Shown here piece after piece: positions 15,662 to 24,532 of a DNA stretch of 32,234 nt. The notes under the pieces were generated by a model that was not told where the DNA came from, searched no databases, and worked only from the letters and a program-made list of their open reading frames with translations. This DNA comes from Marinilabiliaceae bacterium. Lineage in GTDB: Bacteria; Bacteroidota; Bacteroidia; Bacteroidales; Marinilabiliaceae. The first letter of the stretch is position 1; every line of letters begins with the position of its first letter. The stretch covers positions 1 through 32,234 of the forward strand of contig JALVBA010000101.1 in assembly GCA_027010905.1 (NCBI GenBank). The letters run 5' to 3'. The position numbers and the translations under genes are program-made.

Positions 15662-16396
15662 TTATTCCACTTTAGAGCAAACTATCTGCCCATTATATTT
15701 TAAACTTACTTTTCTATACAAATTCCACTCTCTCGCATCCCATCCATTTTGATACAATGCTTTGAGATTTCTGAATTTAACAGCCATATTGTCAATAGTC
15801 CCAAACTCAATAAGATGGTCTCCTACTCTGGGGGCAAGAACAAACTCACCCTTGCTATCCACATATATCTGTTCAATCTGCGACCTCCAAAAAAGGTCAC
15901 TATTAATATACTGTGCCAAATCAAACAGGTCATCTCCATTTTTCAATTTGTCGATATGACCGTTAGCCACCAAAACATGAGCTGTATGCTTTAGTGAGAT
16001 AGGCATTTTCAATCCCTCCCTATCGAGATAATAGGATTTATTTGAACCGTTAAACACTCTCAACATCGGAACTTTCTGCTCAACTTCAACACGCAACACG
16101 CCTCCCAGAGTGTAGTAAACCTCACAATTATCTATGGCAGGATGCTTTTCAAAAAACATCTCCATATCCTCAGTATTGATTTCATCTGTCAAGCGACCAA
16201 GAATGCCCGGATATCTCTCCAGTGTCAAAGCACGAATCTCATCAGCAGTGATAAACCTATTGGTCACACTATCACTTATTTCAGAACGTACCTCCCTGCA
16301 TACAACCCCAGCCCTATCCACAGAAACAAAAGCCATCATCACAGGAAAATAGAGTCCCAGAATACCTAATCCCAATATTTGATATAATCTCCTCAT
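15662..16396 (-). CDS. ftsQ: Cell division protein FtsQ
   Basis: This 244-residue protein has a single N-terminal membrane anchor (about residues 5-25, YQILGLGILGLYFPVMMAFV) and a periplasmic POTRA-like region (about 45-115, with ITADEIRALTLERYPGILGR and EMFFEKHPAIDNCEVYYTLGG). A beta domain of the FtsQ type follows, with the typical YLDREGLKMPIS and a final segment of alternating strands ending in KYNGQIVCSKVE. FtsQ bridges the FtsL complex to later division proteins. Identity is supported mainly by topology and position between murC and ftsA, since FtsQ sequences diverge widely. The 93-bp spacer to murC shows no repeat or hairpin of note. Confidence 0.92.
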   Translation of the reverse strand: MRRLYQILGLGILGLYFPVMMAFVSVDRAGVVCREVRSEISDSVTNRFITADEIRALTLERYPGILGRLTDEINTEDMEMFFEKHPAIDNCEVYYTLGGVLRVEVEQKVPMLRVFNGSNKSYYLDREGLKMPISLKHTAHVLVANGHIDKLKNGDDLFDLAQYINSDLFWRSQIEQIYVDSKGEFVLAPRVGDHLIEFGTIDNMAVKFRNLKALYQNGWDAREWNLYRKVSLKYNGQIVCSKVE

Positions 16397-16489
16397 ATTA
16401 ATACAAACTACACCGCTTAAAAATAGTTCTTTTACACTCTTTCAGTTTCATTTACAACTATTTTTTATTAACAATTTATTCAAAACAGT

Positions 16490-17872
16490 TTATAACTTTA
16501 TAAATTCTCTGATTTTTTCATCCAAATCAGGCACAAGCTGGTCAACATCTCCGGCTCCCATAGTAAGTAATACATCGGGTTTATCTTTCATAATCATATT
16601 AAACAACGACTCTTCATCACACAAAATCGCACTGCTATTTTTCATCTGTTTTTTAATCAATTCGGAGCTAACACCCTTTATCGGCAGCTCTCTTGCCGGA
16701 TATATATCCAACAGGAAAACCTGATCAACCATATCTAGAGCCTTTGCAAACTCAGCTGCAAAATCTTTTGTTCTACTGTAAAGGTGTGGCTGAAAAACAG
16801 CAGCTATTCTCTTCTCAGGATAGATTGCTTTCACCGAATTCACCGTAGCTTTAATCTCTTCCGGGTGATGAGCATAATCATCAATAAAAATAAAATTATC
16901 ACTTTTGATTATATATTCGAACCTGCGGCGAATACCCATAAATGAAGCCAGACCGGCTTTCAGTTCATCCTCAGTTACCCCTCCGATTAGTGCCAAGGCA
17001 GAAGCTGCGATAGCATTCTCAACATTTAACAGTCCGGGTATGCCAAGCTTCAACTCCTCAATCTTTCCAAACGGACTATTCAGGTCGAAATGGTACAGGC
17101 CGTCAACAAGCCGAATGTTTGAAGCGTAAAAATCTGACTCCTCCTGCATAGAGTAGAAGAACCTCACTGAATCTTCAGGAGGTGTAAGCTTGCCAATACC
17201 CTTTTTCAGAATCAATGTTCCCCCCGGACGTGTTAGCCCAACAAACTCATTAAAGCTCTTCTTCAACTCACTCTCATTGCCATAGACATCAAGATGATCA
17301 GCATCGATTGATGTGATTACCGACATATATGGGGTGAGATGCAGGAAAGACCTGTCGTACTCATCAGCCTCCAAAACAACGTAGGGCGATTTACCTGAAT
17401 GCAGAAAGTTGGTATTGTAATTATTAGATATTCCACCAAGAAAAGCGGTACAGCCAATTTTTGAATTTGTGTAGATGTGAGCTGTAAGAGTTGAAATTGT
17501 TGTCTTCCCATGCGTACCGGCCACACAAACTGCATTCCAGCTTTTAGAAATCATTCCCAGCACTTCGGCTCTCTTTTTTATATCGAAACCCATTTCGCGA
17601 AAATATGTAAGCTCAGAATGTTTTTCAGGAACTGCCGGAGTGTAAACAACCAATGTATCTTCAGGCAGAAAACACTGTTCAATCAGCCACTCCACATCCT
17701 CAAGGTAATGGATAGTCATACCTTCACTTTCTAACTTCACAGTTAATTGCGACGGAGTCCTATCATACCCAAACACAGCAACTCCCTGACGATAAAAAAA
17801 CCGCGCCAGGGCACTCATTCCGATACCACCGATGCCAACAAAAAAGACCTGTTTCAGATACTTAAAATCCAT
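16490..17872 (-). CDS. murC: UDP-N-acetylmuramate--L-alanine ligase
   Basis: MurC adds L-Ala to UDP-MurNAc in the first step of stem-peptide synthesis in the cytoplasm. In this 460-residue protein the UDP-binding N-terminus has GIGGIGMS (residues 13-20), the ATP loop is GTHGKTT (119-125), and the family's central-domain EADEYDRSFLHL and C-terminal DDYAHHPEEI motifs are present. FQPHLYSRTKDF is also characteristic of MurC. The length is standard. The gene begins 31 bp after murG, with a short 7-bp repeat array in that gap. Confidence 0.97.
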   Translation of the reverse strand: MDFKYLKQVFFVGIGGIGMSALARFFYRQGVAVFGYDRTPSQLTVKLESEGMTIHYLEDVEWLIEQCFLPEDTLVVYTPAVPEKHSELTYFREMGFDIKKRAEVLGMISKSWNAVCVAGTHGKTTISTLTAHIYTNSKIGCTAFLGGISNNYNTNFLHSGKSPYVVLEADEYDRSFLHLTPYMSVITSIDADHLDVYGNESELKKSFNEFVGLTRPGGTLILKKGIGKLTPPEDSVRFFYSMQEESDFYASNIRLVDGLYHFDLNSPFGKIEELKLGIPGLLNVENAIAASALALIGGVTEDELKAGLASFMGIRRRFEYIIKSDNFIFIDDYAHHPEEIKATVNSVKAIYPEKRIAAVFQPHLYSRTKDFAAEFAKALDMVDQVFLLDIYPARELPIKGVSSELIKKQMKNSSAILCDEESLFNMIMKDKPDVLLTMGAGDVDQLVPDLDEKIREFIKL

Positions 17873-17882
17873 ATCTCTCTAT

Positions 17883-17910
17883 TTACTTATTACTTATTAC
17901 TTATTACTTC
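17883..17910 (-). repeat. Four-unit heptamer array at the murG-murC junction
   Basis: There are four consecutive 7-bp units (TTACTTA three times, then TTACTTC on the + strand; GTAATAA in another phase on the coding strand). The array starts 10 bp upstream of the murC start codon and runs into the last codons and stop of murG. The unit differs by one base from the GTAAAAA heptamer of the mraY-murD spacer. Confidence 0.75.
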
Positions 17911-18986
17911 CTACATCCTACCTCCAATACCTCTTGCGCTATATTTTTGGCTGCATCAGGACGGGCATGTTTTAGAATATGCTTACTCAACCGACTCATC
18001 ATTTCGCTATCGTTTAGCAACTCCAATGCCTTTTCAATCAATATATCTTTGTCATCATCTTTAACCAACAGTGCTGCGTTGTCATCAACCATAACTTTGG
18101 CATTCTTTGTCTGATGGTCTTCGGCCACATTTGGACTAGGGATAAAAATCACCGGCTTTCCGGCTACAGCCAACTCCGACACCGACAAAGCTCCGGCACG
18201 TGAGATAACCACATCAGCTACGGTGTATGCCATATCCATTCTTTTAATGAAAGGTTGAATCTTCACATTTTTAACATCACCGGCACCACTTTTCATCTCT
18301 TCGAAATAGAAATTACCCGTTTGCCACAGCAACTGAACATCATCAGGGAGCCCTTTCACTCCTGACAAAATACCATCATTAACCGAACGAGCTCCTAGAC
18401 TTCCACCTATTACCAGTATGCTCTTTTTTGAACTATCCAAACCAAAATACTCAACAGCCTCACTCCGTTCAACCTTAGTCATAATATCCTGACGTACCGG
18501 ATTACCTGTAATCACAATTTTACCGGCAGGAAAAAACCTCTCCATGGCAGGATAAGCAACACATATTCGTTTAGCCTTTTTGGCCAAAATCTTATTTGTA
18601 ATTCCCGGATATGAGTTTTGCTCCTGCAGCAAACATGGAACTCTGGAATTGGATGCCACCCTGAGAACAGGTCCGCTGGCATAACCTCCCACACCAATAG
18701 CAACATCAGGCTTGAAATTCTTAACAACCCTCTTTGCCTGAATTATCCCGGCAATCAGCTTAAACGGGAATAACAGATTCTTAGCTGTCAGCTTACGCTG
18801 CAATCCGGCAACCGTAAGCCCTATTATTTTATATCCTGCAGCCGGCACCTTCTCCATCTCCATTTTCCCTTTCGCTCCCACAAAAAGAATCTCAATCTCT
18901 GGGTCAATACTTTTCAAGGCATTAGCAATTGCTATTGCCGGAAAAATATGACCTCCTGTACCACCTCCACTAATTATGACTCTCAT
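17904..18986 (-). CDS. murG: UDP-GlcNAc:lipid I N-acetylglucosaminyltransferase
   Basis: MurG, a peripheral inner-membrane GT-B glycosyltransferase, turns lipid I into lipid II. This 360-residue protein has the N-terminal GGGTGGHIFPA loop (residues 7-17), the GVGGYASGP motif near residue 95, LLQEQNSYPG near 120, and the C-terminal donor-binding SRAGALSVSELAVAGKPVIFIP segment. The final codons (GCRK and stop) lie inside a heptamer repeat array, so the protein end may vary if the array changes length. It follows ftsW after 52 bp. Confidence 0.97.
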   Translation of the reverse strand: MRVIISGGGTGGHIFPAIAIANALKSIDPEIEILFVGAKGKMEMEKVPAAGYKIIGLTVAGLQRKLTAKNLLFPFKLIAGIIQAKRVVKNFKPDVAIGVGGYASGPVLRVASNSRVPCLLQEQNSYPGITNKILAKKAKRICVAYPAMERFFPAGKIVITGNPVRQDIMTKVERSEAVEYFGLDSSKKSILVIGGSLGARSVNDGILSGVKGLPDDVQLLWQTGNFYFEEMKSGAGDVKNVKIQPFIKRMDMAYTVADVVISRAGALSVSELAVAGKPVIFIPSPNVAEDHQTKNAKVMVDDNAALLVKDDDKDILIEKALELLNDSEMMSRLSKHILKHARPDAAKNIAQEVLEVGCRK

Positions 18987-19038
18987 CAGTTAAAAATTGA
19001 TTTGGTATAAAATATCAACCGCTCTATCTATAATTACC

Positions 19039-20235
19039 CTAAACATCTACCACTTCAGGCTTTTCATTCGACTGCTCCTTATCTTCGAGATTAGACTTAC
19101 TAACACTCAAAATCATCCCTAGTGCCAAACAGGAGAATAGTATTGAAGTACCTCCCATACTAACCAACGGCAGAGTCTGCCCCGTTACAGGAAACATTCC
19201 TACTGCTACTCCCATATTTATTATTGCCTGAAGAACTAAAGTCATAGTAAGCCCCATAACCAACAGAGCCGGGAAGACCCTGTTGCTAGACCGTACAATC
19301 ACTCCTGCCCTGAATAGCAAAATCATGTATGCCAACAAAACAATCATCCCACCAAACATGCCAAACTCCTCGATAATGATAGCGTAAACAAAATCGCTGT
19401 AGGGATGAGGCAAGAAATATCGTTGCACACTATTACCCGGTCCTTTGCCGAAGAAACCTCCGTTTGCAATTGCCAACTCAGATTTTGAGGCCTGATAGTC
19501 ATGTGAGTCACTCTTGGTGGCATCCCCCTTATCCCGGAAATGCTCAACCCTCCCCCTCCACGTCATCAACCGGCCACACCCGGGCCACTTACGTGGGATA
19601 TGGGGAGCTAACAACAGCAGAATAACCAATGCTCCAATAGCCAGACCTCCGGTAGAGGCAAGAAACTTAAACGGCACCCTACCGATAAACATCAGAACCA
19701 TACTTGCAAAACCAATCAGGATAGCTGTAGAGAGGTCTTCGGTAAATATCAAACCTACAACTCCAACAACAGGCAAAAGGAGTCGGCGGAGATAGACCCT
19801 ACGTGTAATCTTAACATCCTGATGCCGGGCAAGTTCTTTGGCAAGAAAAATCATCAAAGCAATCTTAGCAAACTCAGAAGGTTGAAAAGTTAAATTCACA
19901 ATAGGTAGGGTAATCCAACGATTTGCACTATTAATATTCGTACCTGAAAAGAGTGCTATAAACAGAAGTGCAATCGCTAGCATCAAAATAATAAACGCCA
20001 GACGACCAAACCATTTATAGGGTATCTTATGCACAAAAACAATAATAGTTACGCCAAACAGCAGAAACATAGCGTGCCTCACCAGATAGTAAACCGCATT
20101 TCCGGCATGGTGCTTTGACGCCAGGTTTCCGGTAGCACTATAGATTACCATCATAGAGATAACAGACAACCCTGCTATTACATACCAGATTATCTTGTCG
20201 CCCTTAAAATATCTTTGCAAAAACTCTTCCATCAC
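19039..20235 (-). CDS. ftsW: Lipid II polymerase FtsW (SEDS family)
   Basis: This 398-residue SEDS protein has about ten membrane segments. FtsW polymerises glycan strands from lipid II at the division site together with its PBP partner, here the FtsI homologue upstream in the operon. Family motifs include TFQPSEFAKIALMIFLAKEL near residue 115, a large periplasmic loop with NGGFFGKGPGNSVQR, and HPYSDFVYAIIIEEFG. The C-terminal PVTGQTLPLVSMGGTSILF is the classical FtsW/RodA signature. The start overlaps the murD stop by 4 bp (ATGA-type coupling). Position in the dcw cluster favours FtsW over RodA. Confidence 0.97.
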   Translation of the reverse strand: MMEEFLQRYFKGDKIIWYVIAGLSVISMMVIYSATGNLASKHHAGNAVYYLVRHAMFLLFGVTIIVFVHKIPYKWFGRLAFIILMLAIALLFIALFSGTNINSANRWITLPIVNLTFQPSEFAKIALMIFLAKELARHQDVKITRRVYLRRLLLPVVGVVGLIFTEDLSTAILIGFASMVLMFIGRVPFKFLASTGGLAIGALVILLLLAPHIPRKWPGCGRLMTWRGRVEHFRDKGDATKSDSHDYQASKSELAIANGGFFGKGPGNSVQRYFLPHPYSDFVYAIIIEEFGMFGGMIVLLAYMILLFRAGVIVRSSNRVFPALLVMGLTMTLVLQAIINMGVAVGMFPVTGQTLPLVSMGGTSILFSCLALGMILSVSKSNLEDKEQSNEKPEVVDV

Positions 20236-21572
20236 AATTTCCTTACAGTATCTTTAAACAGTATACCCCGGTGCTCATAATTATTAAAAAGGTCGAAACT
20301 GGCACATGCAGGAGAGAGCAGAACAACATCGTTAATCTCACCCACCATGTATGCTGATTTTACGGCATCCTTCATTGAGCTTGTCTCGATTATTTCGTGT
20401 ACTATACCTTTAAAATAGTTCGCCAGCTTTTTATTATCTCTGCCCATGCAGATAAGAACCTTCACCTTTTTGCGCACAATATCCTCCAGCTCAGCGTAGT
20501 CGTTACCTTTATCTGTACCACCGGCAATCCAAATCACAGGATTATCCATACACTCAAGAGCATACCAGGTAGAGTTGACATTGGTAGCTTTAGAGTCGTT
20601 GATAAATTTAATACCACGAACGGTAGCGACTTTTTCAAGCCGATGCTCAACCCCTTTAAAGCTTATCAGGCTATCGCGGATAATCTTCTTTCGAATCTTA
20701 ATAACATGGGACACTATCCCGGCTGCCATAGAGTTATAGATGTTATGGCGTCCCTTTAAAGAAAGCTCATGTGCAAAAAGGCTCATAGATTCATTTTTAT
20801 AATTAATTACAATTTTATCATCTTCTAAATATGCTCCCTCACTCACTCTGATTTTTAATGAAAACGGCAGTTTACAACTCACAATACTTCTCTCCTCCAT
20901 CTCAGCAACTACATTTTTATCATCGGCACAGTAGAGAAACTTATCCCCCTCTGCCATGTTTTGCACCACTCTGAACTTTGAGTTGATGTAGTTCTGCATC
21001 TCATGTCCATACCTGTCGAGATGGTCGGGGGTAATATTCAGGATGATTGCGATATCAGCCTTAAAACTGAACATCCCATCCAACTGAAAACTACTCAGCT
21101 CCAAAACCCACCACTCAGGCTCAACACCCTGTGCAACCTGCCTGGCAAAACTAACACCCACATTACCTGCCATTCCCACGTTTAACCCTGCCTCAGTTAA
21201 AATATGATGAATAAGCATTGTGGTAGTTGTTTTACCATTGCTACCTGTAACACAAATCGTCTTTCCTTTGGCATACCTTCCGGCAAACTCAATCTCTGAG
21301 ATAACCGGAATACCTCTACTTTTCAACTTCACAATAAGAGGGACATCATCGGGTATACCCGGACTCTTAACCACCTCATCAGCCATTAATACTTTAATCT
21401 CCGAATGTCCCCGTTGTTCAAACTCAACGCCACACTCTTTCAACTCATCGAGGAAGTGAGGCTTTATCTCCCCCATATCGGAGACAAAAACCTGCAAGCC
21501 ATTTTGCATAGCAAGCATAGCCGCACCAATGCCGCTCTCCCCTGCTCCCAATATGACTAACCTCTTTTTCAT
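20232..21572 (-). CDS. murD: UDP-N-acetylmuramoyl-L-alanine--D-glutamate ligase
   Basis: MurD adds D-Glu to UDP-MurNAc-L-Ala. This 446-residue protein has the N-terminal LGAGESGIG loop (about residues 8-16), the ATP loop GSNGKTTTT (110-118), the central NITPDHLDRYG segment and the C-terminal FINDSKATN and SPACASFDLFNNYEHRG motifs diagnostic of MurD. Its stop overlaps the ftsW start by 4 bp. It is separated from mraY by a 260-bp spacer, the largest gap in the cluster. Confidence 0.97.
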   Translation of the reverse strand: MKKRLVILGAGESGIGAAMLAMQNGLQVFVSDMGEIKPHFLDELKECGVEFEQRGHSEIKVLMADEVVKSPGIPDDVPLIVKLKSRGIPVISEIEFAGRYAKGKTICVTGSNGKTTTTMLIHHILTEAGLNVGMAGNVGVSFARQVAQGVEPEWWVLELSSFQLDGMFSFKADIAIILNITPDHLDRYGHEMQNYINSKFRVVQNMAEGDKFLYCADDKNVVAEMEERSIVSCKLPFSLKIRVSEGAYLEDDKIVINYKNESMSLFAHELSLKGRHNIYNSMAAGIVSHVIKIRKKIIRDSLISFKGVEHRLEKVATVRGIKFINDSKATNVNSTWYALECMDNPVIWIAGGTDKGNDYAELEDIVRKKVKVLICMGRDNKKLANYFKGIVHEIIETSSMKDAVKSAYMVGEINDVVLLSPACASFDLFNNYEHRGILFKDTVRKL

Positions 21573-21832
<260 letters not shown>

Positions 21833-23065
21833 CTACCTTACCTTCAACGTTACCAATGTAATTACGGCCAGTACGATACCAATAATCCAAAAGCGTGTTA
21901 CTATTTTCGACTCGGTATATCCTTTTATCTGATAGTGATGATGAAGCGGCGCCATCCTGAATATCCGCCTCCCCTCACCAAATTTCTTTCGTGTATATTT
22001 AAACCATCCCACCTGCATCATTACAGAGACATTTTCAACAAAAAATATCCCGCACAATATTGGTATCAAAAGCTCTATCCTAATCATTATTGCAAAAACA
22101 GCAATTATTCCACCGAGAGTAAGACTACCTGTATCGCCCATAAACACTTGAGCCGGGAATGAATTATACCACAGAAACCCCACCGTTGCACCTATGAATG
22201 CACCAATAAAAATCACAAGCTCTTCGGAGAATGGGATGTAGAGAATATGCAGATAGTTGGCATAGATAATATTACCCGAGAGATAGGCGAAAATTCCGAG
22301 GGTAGTAGCAATAATTGCCGACGTTCCCGTGGCGAGACCATCGAGGCCATCAGTGATATTTGCACCATTGGACACTGCGATAATGATAAAAATTACTGCC
22401 AGTACAAAAATTATCCATCCATATTTTTTAGCACTGTCGCCCATAAAGCCTAGTACCGATGAGTAATCAAATTTATTATTCTTAAAAAACGGTACTGTTG
22501 TAATTGCCCCCTTTATCTCACGCATCACCGGACGCTCGGTGATTTCGCCCTGCCTATTTTCAACCTGAATACTCTGTCCCGGGACTCTCTCCCTTATCAC
22601 AACATCATCGCTAAGATAGAGTGTCAGGCCAACAATTAACCCCAGACCTATCTGGCCGGCAATTTTAAATCTTCCTGCAAGACCCTTTTTATCTTTCTTA
22701 AATACTTTAATATAGTCGTCAATAAAACCAATTGTGCCTAACCAAAGGGTAGTGATAATCATCAGAATGATATATACATTTTCGAGTTTGGCAAAGAGTA
22801 TTGTGGGAATCAGAATTGCACCAATAATTATCAGACCACCCATTGTGGGTGTTCCCTTCTTCTCGTACTGACCTTCAAGTCCAAGGTCGCGTACTACCTC
22901 TCCAATTTGCTGGCGCTGAAGTGACCGAATAATCACCTTGCCAAAAACAGTAGCAAAAAGCAGCGAAAAGATGATAGCCATACTTGCTCTGAAAGAGATA
23001 TACTGAAACATCCCTGCCCCCGGAAAATTCAGTTCTGATAAGTATTGAAACAGATAGTAAAGCAT
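21833..23065 (-). CDS. mraY: Phospho-N-acetylmuramoyl-pentapeptide transferase
   Basis: MraY is an integral membrane enzyme that transfers phospho-MurNAc-pentapeptide to undecaprenyl phosphate, giving lipid I. This 410-residue protein has about ten membrane segments and the catalytic signatures: GFIDDYIKVFKKDKKGLAGR near residue 110, NGANITDGLDGLATG near 230, AQVFMGDTGSLTLGG near 305, and the C-terminal FRMAPLHHHYQ. It begins 6 bp after murE. Length exceeds E. coli MraY (360), partly from a periplasmic insert around residues 160-200 (VENRQGEITERPVMREIKGA), which I believe is common in this phylum. Confidence 0.97.
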   Translation of the reverse strand: MLYYLFQYLSELNFPGAGMFQYISFRASMAIIFSLLFATVFGKVIIRSLQRQQIGEVVRDLGLEGQYEKKGTPTMGGLIIIGAILIPTILFAKLENVYIILMIITTLWLGTIGFIDDYIKVFKKDKKGLAGRFKIAGQIGLGLIVGLTLYLSDDVVIRERVPGQSIQVENRQGEITERPVMREIKGAITTVPFFKNNKFDYSSVLGFMGDSAKKYGWIIFVLAVIFIIIAVSNGANITDGLDGLATGTSAIIATTLGIFAYLSGNIIYANYLHILYIPFSEELVIFIGAFIGATVGFLWYNSFPAQVFMGDTGSLTLGGIIAVFAIMIRIELLIPILCGIFFVENVSVMMQVGWFKYTRKKFGEGRRIFRMAPLHHHYQIKGYTESKIVTRFWIIGIVLAVITLVTLKVR

Positions 23066-23071
23066 AGTTAT

Positions 23072-24532
23072 TTATTTTTGTGCAAATATTTCTTTTACAA
23101 TTTCTCTATCGTCAAAATGGGTTCTTTTACCCTTCACCTCCTGATAGGTCTCGTGACCTTTCCCGGCAATCAGAATGATATCTCCAGCCCGTGCAACCAT
23201 ACAAGCGGTCTTAATGGCTTCCTTACGGTTAGTTATTGAAATAACCTTGATGCGCTCTTTAAAGGTAACCCCCTCCATCATATCCTCAATTATCTGCTCC
23301 GGCTCTTCACTCCGAGGATTATCGGAAGTGAGGATAACTTTCGAGCTGCCTTTAACCGCCTCGGCAGCCATAACCGGACGTTTACTCATATCCCTGTCGC
23401 CACCTGCCCCCACAACGGTAATCAGTTGCTGGTCGAAACTTCTTATCTGATTTATTGTGTCGATAACATTTTTAAGAGCATCGGGAGTGTGAGCATAATC
23501 AACAACAGCCGTCTTACCATCGTCCGAACGTATTGTCTCAAACCTACCATCAACCGACTGAAGTTTACTTAGGGCAACAAGTACATCTCCTTTTTCGAAA
23601 CCTAAAGTTCGTGCAGCACCATAAACAGCCATAAGGTTTTGCGCATTAAAAAACCCCACAAATGTTGTCCACACCTCCTGCCCATCAATAATGAGCTGCA
23701 TACCTTCAAACATACTTTCGATAATGCGCCCTTTGAAGTCGGCCATATCGCGAACAGAGTAGGTGTAAACAGAGGCCTTGGTATTCTGAACCATTACAGC
23801 TCCGTTCTTGTCATCGGCATTCACAAGAGCAAAAGCCTTTTTATTGAGCCCGTCGAAGAATACTTTTTTAGCAGTGATGTATGCCTTAAATGTTTTGTGA
23901 TAGTCGAGATGGTCGTGAGTTATATTTGTAAAGATACCCCCGGCAAATGTGAGTCCGCTGATTCGTTTCTGATGAATAGCATGTGAGCTAACCTCCATGA
24001 AACAGTAGGAGCATCCTTCGTCAACCATCTGTTTCATCATACGGTTTAGCGTTACTGCGTCGGGGGTTGTATGGGTAGCCTTAATCTCTTTTCCATCGAT
24101 AAAATTTGCAACAGTAGAGAAGAGCCCTGTCTTGTTACCCAGCAGCCGGCTCATTTCGTACAGAAGTGTTGCAATGGTTGTTTTTCCGTTAGTACCTGTT
24201 ACACCAACCAGCTTCAGCTTCTCCGACGGATTGTCATAAAAGATAGAAGCCATCTGCCCCAATGCCTCCGATGAGTTCTCAACCTGTAAACTGATGCAAT
24301 CATCAGGAATAACCTCAGGCATCACCTCACAAACTACAGCTTTACAGCCGGCTTCGAAAACACCTTTTATGTATTGGTGGCCGTCTGTTTGAGTCCCTTT
24401 AATAGCAACAAAAACACTATTTATTCCGGCCTCTCTTGAGTCAAAAATAATCTCAGAGACTACCGGGTCTACAGCTCCTTTTGAGGAGATAACCTTTACC
24501 GCTGATAATATATGTGACAATTTATACTCCAT
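23072..24532 (-). CDS. murE: UDP-MurNAc-tripeptide synthetase (meso-diaminopimelate type)
   Basis: MurE adds the third amino acid of the stem peptide. This 486-residue protein has the ATP loop GTNGKTT (113-119), the FMEVSSHAIHQKR segment (178-190), NITHDHLDYHKTF (203-215) and a lysine near 222 in the position usually carbamylated. The specificity loop reads DNPR (404-407), which in characterised MurE enzymes means meso-diaminopimelate rather than lysine. The start overlaps the last base of the PBP gene stop, indicating tight coupling. As in many Bacteroidota, murF does not follow. Confidence 0.97.
   Translation of the reverse strand: MEYKLSHILSAVKVISSKGAVDPVVSEIIFDSREAGINSVFVAIKGTQTDGHQYIKGVFEAGCKAVVCEVMPEVIPDDCISLQVENSSEALGQMASIFYDNPSEKLKLVGVTGTNGKTTIATLLYEMSRLLGNKTGLFSTVANFIDGKEIKATHTTPDAVTLNRMMKQMVDEGCSYCFMEVSSHAIHQKRISGLTFAGGIFTNITHDHLDYHKTFKAYITAKKVFFDGLNKKAFALVNADDKNGAVMVQNTKASVYTYSVRDMADFKGRIIESMFEGMQLIIDGQEVWTTFVGFFNAQNLMAVYGAARTLGFEKGDVLVALSKLQSVDGRFETIRSDDGKTAVVDYAHTPDALKNVIDTINQIRSFDQQLITVVGAGGDRDMSKRPVMAAEAVKGSSKVILTSDNPRSEEPEQIIEDMMEGVTFKERIKVISITNRKEAIKTACMVARAGDIILIAGKGHETYQEVKGKRTHFDDREIVKEIFAQK

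Noticed and set aside
23072..24532. Possible missing murF between murE and mraY
   Set aside because: Absence of murF from the dcw cluster is usual in this phylum; only 6 bp separate the two genes and there is no sign of deletion.
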